64,000 nucleotides of DNA from Rhinopomastus cyanomelas (Eukaryota; Chordata; Aves; Bucerotiformes; Rhinopomastidae). Shown one piece after another: positions 13,101-25,100 of this stretch (position 1 is the stretch's first letter; each line of letters opens with the position of its first letter). The position numbers and the translations under genes are program-made. The stretch covers positions 248,001-312,000 of the forward strand of contig VXBP01004466.1 of the NCBI GenBank assembly GCA_013400115.1, written 5' to 3'. The notes under the pieces were generated by a model, which saw only the letters and a program-made list of their open reading frames with translations, had not been told where the DNA came from and made no database searches.

Positions 13101-16100
13101 CAGGCAAGGTGGCTGAGGCTCAGTTGCAGCCCTTCACAGGGATACTCACCTCAGGACAGGGCCAGGCTGACGGCTGTGGTGAGAAGATCTTAAAAAAGCA
13201 TGAACTTAATGGAGGATGTCTGTCAGAGCCATAAATTCCCCATATGGGATACTCCTCTCTGCTCCTCGAGCAAGCTGTGAGAGGGATTAGGAGGCAGTCC
13301 ATCACTGAGCACATTGGGGCCATATAACCCCCAAGGCTGAGAACGTCTAGCTTTGCTGCCATGGAGCCTGGAAGACTTAATTAGCTTGGGATGGAGGCTG
13401 AGAGCTTTGAGCTCTGCTTATTCTTGGTGCTTTCCTTCTTTCATTTGCCTGGGATGACAAAACCTGCCTGATCAGCATTCCCCCAACAGCACATCAACCA
13501 AATTAGGTTAGGGGGCTTCTTCAGCTGGAAGCCCATCTCCTTTCTTCAGAGACAAATTATCCCAATCTCGGCTGTGGCCCAAGCTGAGGGCCAAGTCAGT
13601 GAATTGTAGGATGGACATGTTCTATTAATGAACAGAACAGCTGGAAGGCAAGGGGCTCAGGCAAGAGCAGGTCCTGGATTATGAGGGAGGCTCAGGTACT
13701 CAAGATCTCGAAAGATCATGTTTCTTCTCCTGAAGCATGGAACTGGGTGTCTTTCTGGTGGCCCCAGCAGCACTGCCCTTGCTCCAGCTCAGCCATGGCT
13801 TTGGCACAAAGCTGCTTGCCCTTGAGAGCAGATAGCATCCCAGCACTGACAAACAGGGTGGGCTGGTGGCAGTCCAGTGTGCATTTATCCCTCAGGAGGT
13901 CAGGAAATCCTGTAGCCCATCCATAGACTTTGCCAAGGAGTCCTGGCTCACTCTAAGGAGATCCTCAAGCATCTTGCTGTAACCACCTGTGGTAACTGCT
14001 TGTGCTGATGTTCAGAAGTGAAAAGCTTTCCCAGATCCTTTCCCTGGCAGAGGGAGAAGGTGTTCACCATGTCTGGGACCATCAGTCTTCTGGTCTGAAA
14101 TCCTGGCAAGGAGGGCAGACAGGAATCTGGCTCCAGACAGACCAGGATTGACCCTTGAGAATCAAGAGCAGCAACGAAAGGACCTGGGTGCTGGGCAGAC
14201 CTGGCAGTGCATGGTCAGGCTCTCTCTAGGCAGTTACCTTCCATTTCACTGCTTGCATGGTCCTATCACCACTGCCCTCCATTTCTTTATCATTGGAACA
14301 GCTGCCGTCTCATTTCTGGTAGTGACCATAACCCAGTCTCATCCAGGGTGAGGATATCGCAGGAGGAATGTGAGGAATGACACGCTAAATCTAAGCATTC
14401 CCGATGGTCCCAGAAGTGTGGGCCACTTGCTTCAGCCAATAGATAAAACACAGAGGGTACTTAAAGCAGAACAGGAAGAGACAGTCAATGCTTAGAAAAT
14501 AGAAGAGTGGGAAAGTCAATAGGAATCAAAGGGAGGATTGGACTAGATGATCATTCGAGGTCCCTTCCAGTTCATAACAATTCTATGATTCTAGCGACAC
14601 AGATCCAAAATTCACTCTAGTGGGACAGAAAATCTGAAAGGACCTTGGGAAATACCTACTGCTCCTCAGGAACACCAGGAAAGCAGCTGAGGCTGTCAGA
14701 GCACAAGTCCTATTGCCTTTAGGATAGGGGCTGGGGAGGAGTCAGCAGGGCTAGGGACTGTCACCTCCAGAGCAGACTTCGCCTACGTCTGTTTCAAGGC
14801 AGAATCTTCCCACATTTCCCAGACACAGCAGCAACAGACAAAAAGGCCAGAGGACAACTAGGAATGTGGCTCAACCTCCTGTCCAGCCCAGTGAAGAGAA
14901 CATAACTACCTCCTTCAGTTGTGTGCCCATCCTCTTGCAACACTACTGACACCCCAGCCAATACCCCAGCAGCAGAGAAAGCCCTGGATGGGACAGCCTG
15001 CGCTTTCCTCCATCAGTGTTTGTTCCAGCTGTCTACCAGTTTGCACCCAGCCTGATGCGATGCTCCAGTTCCCCACAGCCCTCGGTGTCCCCTGGTTGCA
15101 TGGGAGCCACAGAGCCAAGCTCCCCAGATCCAGCAGATTGAGGAGGGCAAGCTGCCCGTGCCACGTGCAGGATTAAGCAGAAGCAGATGAAGACAAGTTG
15201 TGAGCATTAGGCAAGTCTGATGCAGAGAAGCAGCCACAAGCTAGGACAATTCAGGACCTGAGCCAAAACAAAAAACCCAGGAGCTCCAGCAGAGCTGCTG
15301 CCTAGTCTGACATCTCATGCCAGAGCAGGGTCAGGGACTCACACCCTGCAGAGCCTACGGGGGAGGCTGCAAAAGTTTCCTCTCTAGGGCAGGAGAGGAG
15401 GAGGTGGGGAAGGGGCTTCCTGGCCTCCCCTTCCCTGGTTTTTTGACAGAGGCATCCTGAGCTGCTCAGTTAGTTGTTAAGCCTGCTGGGGATTCATAAC
15501 TCAATCAGATGCTCTATAAATAGGGGCAGAGCTCACAACCACTGACATCTCGTAGGTCAGAGGACATTTTTTCTCCAGGGATATGGTGGAGGTTGGGAAT
15601 GACACTTGGCCACAGGAGACTCCTTCTTCACACAAGCAGAGCCTGGCTTCTATGAAGAGAGCATTGGAGCAAGAGGAGCTCAGCAGGGACCCCCAAACAC
15701 ACAGTGCCCCTTTCCTACAAGAGGCAGGTGAAAAGGAAACAGGCTCATGTTTTGTGGCTGAAAGCAGCCTTGCCCATGGCTAGTGCTATTCCTCTAGTTG
15801 GTAGCAGCAGTGAAGCAGTGGCCAGTCAGACCCAAGTAGTTCCCTGGCCCCAGACTTTGCAGTTCCTTGCTGCTACTCCTCCTCCCTCAACCCAGGATGA
15901 CTATCGTGCTGCAGAAGATGAAAAGCAAACAAACAATAAAACCCCAAAGAAAACCCAAACTTACCACTTTGCCTCATCCAAAAGAAGCACCAGGCTAGAC
16001 AGGCCAGGCCAGCAAAGCCACTGGGTTGAGGGTGAAGGTTAGCAGAGGAGAAGGGAGGAGAAAGAGGCCCAGCTCCCATGCTGTACAGAGGGGGAAGCAA

Positions 16101-19100
16101 GCAAGCGAGCCAGGGCAGAGTGATGGCAATGCAGGGGGTAGACAGGGACAGATGCCAATGGAGAGGTCTCTCAAAATGCAACCCCCACCCCAGCTCAGTC
16201 TGCCCACTTATTTTTGAAGGGCCAGTAGTGGAGGTGTTCAAAATAGGTCAAAGTCTGTCAACACAATCGTTAAACCCCTGCAGCTGCTTCCTGTCCTTGT
16301 GTGCTCCCAAGTTGTCGTCACCTGTATTGTCTCACACAACCCACAGCTTCAGCACAGTTCTCCCTCAAGCCACAGCTGCATCCCTGCTTTGGTCCAGGAT
16401 GTCTGGCAAAGCAGAGAAAGGTCTCTCCTCTCTGCCATTGAGCCAGGGTCTATCCAGGACACTCTGACCTGCTGAAACTCCAGGGTCCAAGCCCAGTTTT
16501 ATTCAGTGCTTCATAACCAAGAGGTAACTCTGAAACCAGGTGGGAAGGAGACCGGTTTCCCTTGCTAAATTACCACCATAGAAGGACTGGGCATAAGATT
16601 TGCAGCCATCAAATTCCCTTTGCATGATTTTCAACTTGCAGCTCAGCCTCAAGCTTAAATCAAGCTTGGATTCAAGCAGTGTCTCCTCAACTCATCCACA
16701 GCTGGCCAAGGAGATGAGAGGAGAGGACTAAGAGGCAGGAGGAGAATTTACCCTTAGAACGGGTCACCTTGCTGCAGAAAACTGGGCAGTCATCCCTACC
16801 TTCTTCTCAGTCTTATAGAGACTGGACTATGATCTGGGGATCATCTACTCCCTCCAAAAGTGTGCCTGCAAACAGTGGGGCATATCTGAGCAGTTTGGTG
16901 CCATTCACTTGGACCCTGCTCAAGCGTTCTGCAAGAGCACCCTGTCTGAGGTCCCATTGGGCAGGTTCTTGCTCTTCAGTCCTACCTCTTCCTAAACCCC
17001 AGAAACATGAGAGAGGACAGAGAGGAGAGACCTTTCCACGGATTGTCAGATGGGATCTGCTCTCCTTTCTCCAGCCAACATGTCTAGCAAAGCATGGTAA
17101 GGACAGAGAACAGACAGTTCAACCCCTCAGCATCACCAAGGCCAACTAGGACTTGGGTGGGACTTGCTCTGCCTCATGGAAACAGAGAACTGAAAGCAAA
17201 GACCCAATGGACTCATTTATTCTGACTGTTTTTTTCTGTGAGCAGAGCCTTGTTGCAACTGTCAGTGCTCAAGAATCCTGATCATGCTCCTTTCTAACTG
17301 CAAAAACATCCCCACTAACATGTCACAGCATCAAGGATGGTTTGAAGAGCAGCTGGCAGAGGGCTGAGCCAGGCCCTGAAAGGAGGCTGGCTGAAGGACC
17401 TGAAGTGGTTTGGGGAGCATGAAGTGTCCAGCCAGGACAGCAACACGTAAGAGTCCCATGCCTGCAAAACTGAGCCCTGTCTGAACCAGCTGCACCACTA
17501 CAAGTTGCATTTCTCAGCCTGAACCAGTGCTTTGCACCATGGCAGCTACACCTGGCCCTAGATGGCAGACAACCTCAGGTGCAGAAGAGACAGATTCGGG
17601 AAATACGAGTGCTGGCTTGTTGAAGGGCTGCATCCTTCTCCTGCACGCTTCCCCTTCCTGCCCAGACTGTTTTTCTCCCCAGGAAAGCAAATGCTATGCG
17701 ATTCTGTTGTCGAAGCACTGGTGACCCACCAGTGTGATCAAGCACAGCCACCGCGCACAGATGTATCCGCTGACTGGATGCACTGTCCTCCTCCCTCGCT
17801 GAGCAGCCCTTCTGTTTTTAAGACTGAAGCAACCAGAAGCAGAAAGTTGCATCACTCCGTAAAGGTCACATTCCTTCCCTTTCTAGTCCAGATTTAGCAC
17901 CAGTTCAAAGCCACAACACTCGAGTGAATGCTAGGCAAGACAACCACAACTTCTGGAGTGATGCAGGTTAGAGCAGAAGTGGAGTTTTGCTTGCATGCCA
18001 GTCTTGTCCTGCCTGAAGCCCTATAGCTCTTCCTGGAAAAGGCAAGTAATCCTTTCAAGGTACGTCCAAAATTAGGGGTCCCTGGATTAAGACTCATGGA
18101 CTGATCAACACAAGTAACCTCAAGGGGATCTGAGGGACCCACTAGCATTTTGGGATGCTGCTTACAACTTGCTTCGTAAGGGAGCCTGTTGGTCCATGGG
18201 AAAACTGGAGGAGTGACAGGGCCATAAACAAAGACTAAGCCTGCCTCAGCTTTGGTCACACACCTTGGGACTAACTACCCACTTACTCTAATTCTCCAGC
18301 TCTAATTTTCCAAATCAGTAAACAGAAGTGAGTATGGGATGTCCAATGTCAGGCATCCAAGATGGAAGAGGTGAATATCCAAACGTGAGAGCCCCCATTC
18401 CCCCCAGAGCGCTCATGGACAGTGAGATGACGCAGAGGGGAGTGGACTCATTAATCTGTTATGTGGAGGGAAAGGGGAAGGAGGTGGGGAGGCAGTGGGA
18501 CAGGTGGTCAACTGCAGCTTGGAAACAAACCCTCCCACTGAAAATGAGACCCGAAACAACAACAAAACCCCAACGACACATTAGTTGTTACCAGTGGTAC
18601 TGCTACTTCTAAGAAACAGCTTGTCCTTACCAAAAAGATTTGCAAGAATGTTTGTGGCCCAGGACCTAAGGTACTTGCTACAGAGATGTGAGATCAGAGG
18701 TCAGCTCAATCCTGCAACATAAAGGTGGCAAACCTGGGTCACAGCAGATCAGCAGCATGGTCAGGGTGCATTGAGTCGGGGAGAGGGATAGGGCTGCCGA
18801 GGGAGAAGGGTGCAGGACTGGGCTGAGCGGTTGCGCTCAGCTCGCCCAGGAGCTTACCTGGCAGCAGCCCTGCCCCTGGGCACCACCTGCGAGGCCTGAA
18901 ATGAAAAGCTGCTGATGCCGCAGAGAAGATTTGGGCGAGGGGGAAAAGTAAGCCAGCAACAAAGCAAGACAACAAAAATTCAGAAAGCTGCCTTAAAGAA
19001 ACGAACAACACAAATACGGAAGAGAAGAAAATAAAGGAGCAGTAGGAAAAACATATCTGCCAATGGCCCTCAGTGTGAAGCTTCCAGGAGATCCAATGCC

Positions 19101-22100
19101 CAAGCACAAGTTCTAGGTGCACTGTCCTGCCCTGGGACTGCTCCACACTGGTGTGAGCAGCCCAGGAAAGGTCCATCACCCCTGGAGCCTGTTTACAGTC
19201 CTGAGTACAACCCCCTGTCCCACTGCTGTCCATAGCAATGTCCCCTCTGCATCCCCAGGCGACAGCAGGAGCATTTGTTGCCACAGAGGAGCCAGCCCAA
19301 GATCCTATGGAACTCTAGGACCTGACCACCTCAGCAGCAGTTTCTCAGCAGCCTTGGATGGAGCTGCTGGTGCAAAGAGTTTGAATTTGTCTGGTGCAGT
19401 TAAAGCTTTGCATCAGTGCTTAGCAGGATCCTGAAAAGTCCCATTGAGCCCCATTGGGTTCCTCTCACATTCAGCGAGTTTCTTCCACCACCGCCTTCCC
19501 CAAGAGAAACATACAATGACACTAACAGACCTGCTCAGTGTTTTACAGGTTGGGTGTGTCAGGCACAATGAAGATACAAAACAAGGAAGCAAGCAAACAA
19601 CATTTGTCCTTATGCCACCAATGCATCAGTGGAAAGCAGAGCTCATTTCTGTTGCTGACCCCAGAGCACACAGCCCTACAGACCTTTGCTTCTGGCAGTG
19701 CTATAAGGTGGGTGAAGCTCAGTTTGGGGACATGTGGGAGCCCAGAAGCCAGGAGAAAAGGAAGACAACTCCTGTGGGTTTGATGTGGAAGGAATGGTTA
19801 CAGCCTGGACTAGTGAAGGCAACCTGCAGGAGCCTTATGCCCCAACTGCATTTCCCAGGACCAGACTGAGTGTGTCTGTGCCAGCCCTTGGGTAGGTCTC
19901 TGGGTTTATGCTGGCTATGGCAATGCCCTGCTCATGCCACAGTGACAAACCTTGGCCAGCCGAGCTGCTGGGAACACAGAGACGTTGTCCAACGGCCTGC
20001 AGTCAAGGCTTGCCAGCAGGAGGCACGATCCCACCATCCCTACCTTCCGTGCAGTGCCCATTCCCATTTGGTCCATGTCAGCTCTCTACACTGTGCCTGT
20101 TGTGGTACTTAGACCACGGCATCACAGGCAAGGGGTGACAGACTGCCCCAAATCATTGTGGGAGGTGCCCACCACTGAGTCCCACAGCAATGGAGCGAAC
20201 GACAGCTCCCAGGCTTGTTGAGCCACTGCTGGGAAGCCAGTTCCCTGCAGCTCACCCAAAAGGGAAGGAGTACGGGCTGTGCACATCGGCCAGTGAGCAG
20301 CCTGACACAGCCCTTGACTGTGGGCTTTGACATCCCTGGTGTAGTGTGGGCTCCCTGTGCCTGTAGGCTCTAGGACATGACAAATGTTCTCCACTTACAG
20401 CTGAGGAGCCAGCCCTCAGTGTGAACATCTCCAGCCTCAGCCTCATCACAGCGAACTCTAAAGCTCCACACTCACTCACTTTGCTCCAGAATTGCTAAGC
20501 TCTGCCCATGTCCTGGGTTTGGAGGCCATCCACAGGTAAGGTCAGGGGAAGCAGCTAGAGATCAGGTTCTCAACAGATGTAAATCAGCGGGGTGCCAATG
20601 GGATCAGGGGAAAGACACCAGCTTGCATCAGCTGGAAAATTTGGTCTGAGCATCCAGAGTAGCTCAAACTGCTCCAAAGGCAGATGGGCTTCCATCTCCC
20701 AAACCAGAGTGACTTTATTTGTTCTCATGTTTTCCTAGGTTGGAGAGTTTTGGACCACAGTGAAATGAGATGTTGATTCCAATGCTACCAAGGCACTACG
20801 GGGAGAGAGAGGTCTGAGCACCCCCAGCTTGTTCCATGAGAATGCAGACCAGATGGCCTTGGGCAAGAAGAGAAAGGAAACTCAACTTACCTTTGCTCTT
20901 CCTCAAGTTCTTCTTTGGTCATCATTGACTTGTACTGGTTTCCCCTCAGCTTTCCAGGGCTGTATTTGAAAGAGAACATCTCGTCTGCAGCTGCAGAGTG
21001 GGAGAAACCAAGCACAGCAAGAGATCACGTGAGATAGAGACACTATCAGCAGCAGTGGACTTGCTCCCTTGAGATGCTTGCTGACCCCTACTCCTGCACA
21101 CACATCCCAAACACTATGGCCACTCCAAAACACTCTTCTTCAGCCAGCTCCAGTCTCCAGAGCAGTGTGAGAGAAGCTGTGGGGATTGTACTGGAAAGCT
21201 GAGGTGCTGCTGGGCAGAGGACTGCAGAGTCCCGGATGCAGCTAACACTGGGAAAAGCAAGGAGTGCTGCGAGCCAGCAGCCCTGCTTGGAAGCAGATGC
21301 ACATAAATCCTACAGCACGGGAGCCATATGCTATTGCTCTCCCTGGATTCAAAGTCTTAGAGGCCCATCTTGGCTTATCAAGACATACTAATCCTGCCCT
21401 GATTAGCTCACAGCATTTTCCACTGCTCCCCTCTAGACCAGCATTCCTTCTCCTCTTGCTCCTTGTCTGGGGGCCCTTTCCCATTGTTTGGGCTCATGGG
21501 TGGGGGTCCTTTCCCATAGCTGGGGTTCATGAATGGTGGCATGAGCAGAGCTGTCCCAGACCATGCAACCCAGCAGTTCTCCTGTAGCCCTTCAAAAACT
21601 TATGAATAAACGAGGTGGCACACTGCACATCCTGGGGCTGCAAAGAGCTGGGCCAAGGCAGCCCCAGGAGTCCAAGTCTTTCTATCATCATTCAGCAGAC
21701 CAGAAGAGGAAGCTGAGGTCTCTTTCCCCAGATGTGGGTGCTCTTCTGCCCTGCTCCTCACTAGGCTCAGCCCTGTGCTAATTAGGGCACCAAAGCTCAT
21801 GGACTCTGAGCCAAAGCTGATCCTTTTCCAATCGGATTTCGTTTGAGCACTATTTGCTTTTAAAAACCTCTCCTCTGCTTTATCTTCCTACAGACGGGAG
21901 AACACAACAGCAGTGGAGGTTGATCCAAAGGGCAGCCCAAGACAAGCAGGTCCTTTGGGTAATTGCCTTTATTGGTTATCTGTGGGCTGTTATCTGCCGG
22001 ACTGCAGGACTGGGGTGCTTCACATCGAGCTGTCTAGCAGTGCTGTTTCCACATCCCCCCACAAAACATATGCTGCTCTCACCACCCCTCAGAGCCCTCC

Positions 22101-25100
22101 ACCAAAGGGAGATATTATTGTACTATCTGCAGTTCTCTGAAAAATTGCACATTATCCCCAAACCAATGCTTCCCAGCACTAGCAAAACCCCAAACATAGT
22201 GAAACTCCCCTGTCTTTAGTGGCAGGAGAATAAGCCCCAAGTTGTATATAAGCCATTGACCCATTCTCCATCCCCGGCCACCTATGAAGTCACTTCCAAC
22301 CCTTGATTGCCACTGCTATTGCAGGTACCACATTCATGAAAGTCCACGCTCCCCCACCTGCCTAAATGAAAAACACCCTGCAGCCTCTCTCCTCCCTTTC
22401 TCACACCCAGAAGGATCCAGTCTCAGCAGCTTCCTTCTGTTTTTGCATCAATACTGATGGATTTTCTCCCTGTGTCCAAGGTCAGCTCCTTGACTTAGCA
22501 ATTTCCCCAACCTCAAGCTCCTGCATACTCAGCTGCTGCCAGAGCTCTCACAGATCAAGGTCTGCAAAAAAGGCAGGTCAGAGCCTCATTACCAGGGAAA
22601 CACAAGATCTTGAAAACAATCCATACAAGGCTGTGTGGGCAGATACAGACCAAGGCTGCCGACCACTGCAAGGTCAGAGCACTTGAGGAGTGCCTGGGGT
22701 GTTGGTAACAGGCTGGGAATTTACCTCCTCCCCGCATGTATCCACATTTCCTCCCTTCTTCTCTACATCTCCATGTCCCTGATCTTGGGGAGGTTCCCTG
22801 CGGAAGTCCTGGAGCATTTCTCCAATCCCAAAACACCACTGTGGTTCTCAGGATCAAAACAAACACTTTCCCAGCATTTTCACAAGCACCCAAACCCAAG
22901 GACATTGATGCTGTGGTCCCACAGACCTGCACATTCAGCTCAGCCCTATCCTACTTCTCTCAGAGGGAAAACCCTTAGAATGGGTAGCTGGAAACAAGCA
23001 GTCATGCTGTGACTTATCAGCCCTTTGCATGGCCATAAAAGCACAGGGAAAGAAAACGGAGCTTGACTGCTGCTTTGGGAGATATTAAGAGAAAGAAAAA
23101 CCTAAAGAGGGTGTAACATCCTGTTTCTTGGCCCGGTGCAGAGCAGGAGCCGTTTCATTACCTTGGTGTGGGTTGCCTGGTTTCAAGGACAATTAAGATC
23201 ATTTCCCTCAGATGGTTTTCTGCCAAGTAAATTGAGATTTGGGATTGTGCCCATCCCAAAAAGGGCAGCTTAATGGTCACCTTGCCAGAAAAGACTAAGA
23301 GAAGAGGGAGGCGAGGAAGCCGCCCATCTCCCTGCCCACATATTCTGGTTAGAAAGGAGCCAGTGTGTGGCTTTGGAAACCCTCTGGCTGTTTTCTGAGC
23401 TCAGGAACTTTCTTTGCAGACTGAAAACAAACTTCAGGAAACACAGTGAAGGGGAGGCTGGTTTTCAGATGGACAGCAAAAACATTACAGAAGGATGAAG
23501 TGGCCTACTTACTCGGAGCCTCCAGAAGTTCATATTAAATAAAACATTTGTCTTTCATCTCTCTGCCCTCACGTTGCCAGCACCATGACCTTGGGCTAGC
23601 AAGGCAAAAGCAGTCCTAAATGCCTTTAACGTGCTTCTCCATGTTGCTCTCTGCCAGCTTCCTGCAAGATGAGCTGCCCATAGAGGGGGAAAATGCTGCT
23701 TTGATGGTTTTGGCCACCACAGCTGCACCCAAGGCTGGTGACAGACTGTCCGGTGAGATCCTCACAGGGAACCTCTGCTCTGCTCAGCCGCTTGAGCTGG
23801 GCCTGGACTGAGCAGCACGTGGAAGAGATGGTGAAAGAAGGAGCAAGGTTGCTCCCCGCAAAACCAGCTGCACAGCCGTCGTCTTCTCCTCCTCCTGAGG
23901 TTGAGCCGTTGCTTTACCTTGTAAAGCACTTCAGAAAAGGTGAGAATAATTTAGGAAGGATGCTGGACTAACCATATCTCATAGCCAGGAACCATCAGTT
24001 CCATCTGATCCCAAGCCCCAGTCACTTTGGGGTGATATGCAGTGATCCTGAAGCAGCCCTGAAACACAACTGAACTGAAGAAGACAATCCCATTCAGCAG
24101 GGTACGTCTGTTATTCCTCAGACCAGGTCTCCCACAGCCCCATGTGGCAACATTCCCAATCACCACAGCTGCGAGGAAACCTAATGGGGTGAAACAGGTG
24201 TCTCTTGGAAACTATCTCCAAAGATGCTTCCTCCACCTTGCAGACACAGCAGCAGGATTCTCTGTGGCATTAGGCATAATCCTCCCGGGCTGAGGGATTG
24301 CCACCCAGGGCCTTAAGAAAGGCAAGCAGGGAGTGGGGCAGGGAAGGGGGAACACCCCAAGCTCCTCTGCTGCCCCTAGGATATCCTCTGCTGTCCTGGG
24401 GATATCCCAGCATGTCCAGAGCTGCTCAGGAGAGCAGATCCCCTTCGGACACAGACCCTTGCTCAGCACCATCTGTTTCATTTTCTTATAAGTGCAGCAG
24501 TTGTCACCACAATTAGTCAATTAATCATTTTCCAATCAACTAATTGACTAATTAGTTAAACATATCTTTGACTAAAGCTCCTGGAGATCACCTTGGATGT
24601 TAGCAAGGAGCTTTTGGGACTGCTTCACCCAAAGCTACTCCATGGCAAACAGCCCAAGGGCACCTGGGGAAGCAAACAGGGGCTGCTGCTGGAGCAGTCA
24701 TTTCCTCCATATCTCCTGGTGGGAGAAAACCAGCCCCAAACTCTCTGGGCTTCAACCCCTCAGATCCAGCCATACTGTCACCACAGGGTGCTGGCTTGCT
24801 TGGCACTCACCATCCTCATCCTCCGGCTCTCTAACCACCAGCTTCTCATTCTCTGAGTCCAGATCTTCCTTCTGGAGGAGATAAAAACAGCAGCTGTGAG
24901 GGGAAGGTGTCTTGCTAGATCCCCCACCCTCAGTCAGAACACCTGAGCCACATGACAGAGAGGCAGAGACCATAGTGTCATCATGGAACATGCCAGGAGG
25001 ATGATTGTTACCCAGTCACTGGGGGGTTGCCCTTGGTTACTGCAGTCAGTCCCACCCAAAGACTGTGAACTGCAAGTACCTCCCCATCACTGAGGGGATA

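Larger units (their letters stand above)
7137..20890 (-). other. MXRA7: MXRA7 last intron (about 13.8 kb)
   Basis: Non-coding apart from the alternative terminal exon at 18678-18711. Many open frames of 60-180 codons on both strands are of chance type, without recognisable domains. One short CR1 tail (14531-14593), a TATA/MEF2-like site near 15510 and minus-strand AATAAA signals at 10132-10137 and 17216-17221 are the only items noted. Confidence 0.6.

Noticed and set aside
18739..19284. 181-codon minus-strand open frame with a hydrophobic stretch
   Set aside because: Lies in the MXRA7 intron. The hydrophobic part comes from a T-rich tract on that strand; no family resemblance.
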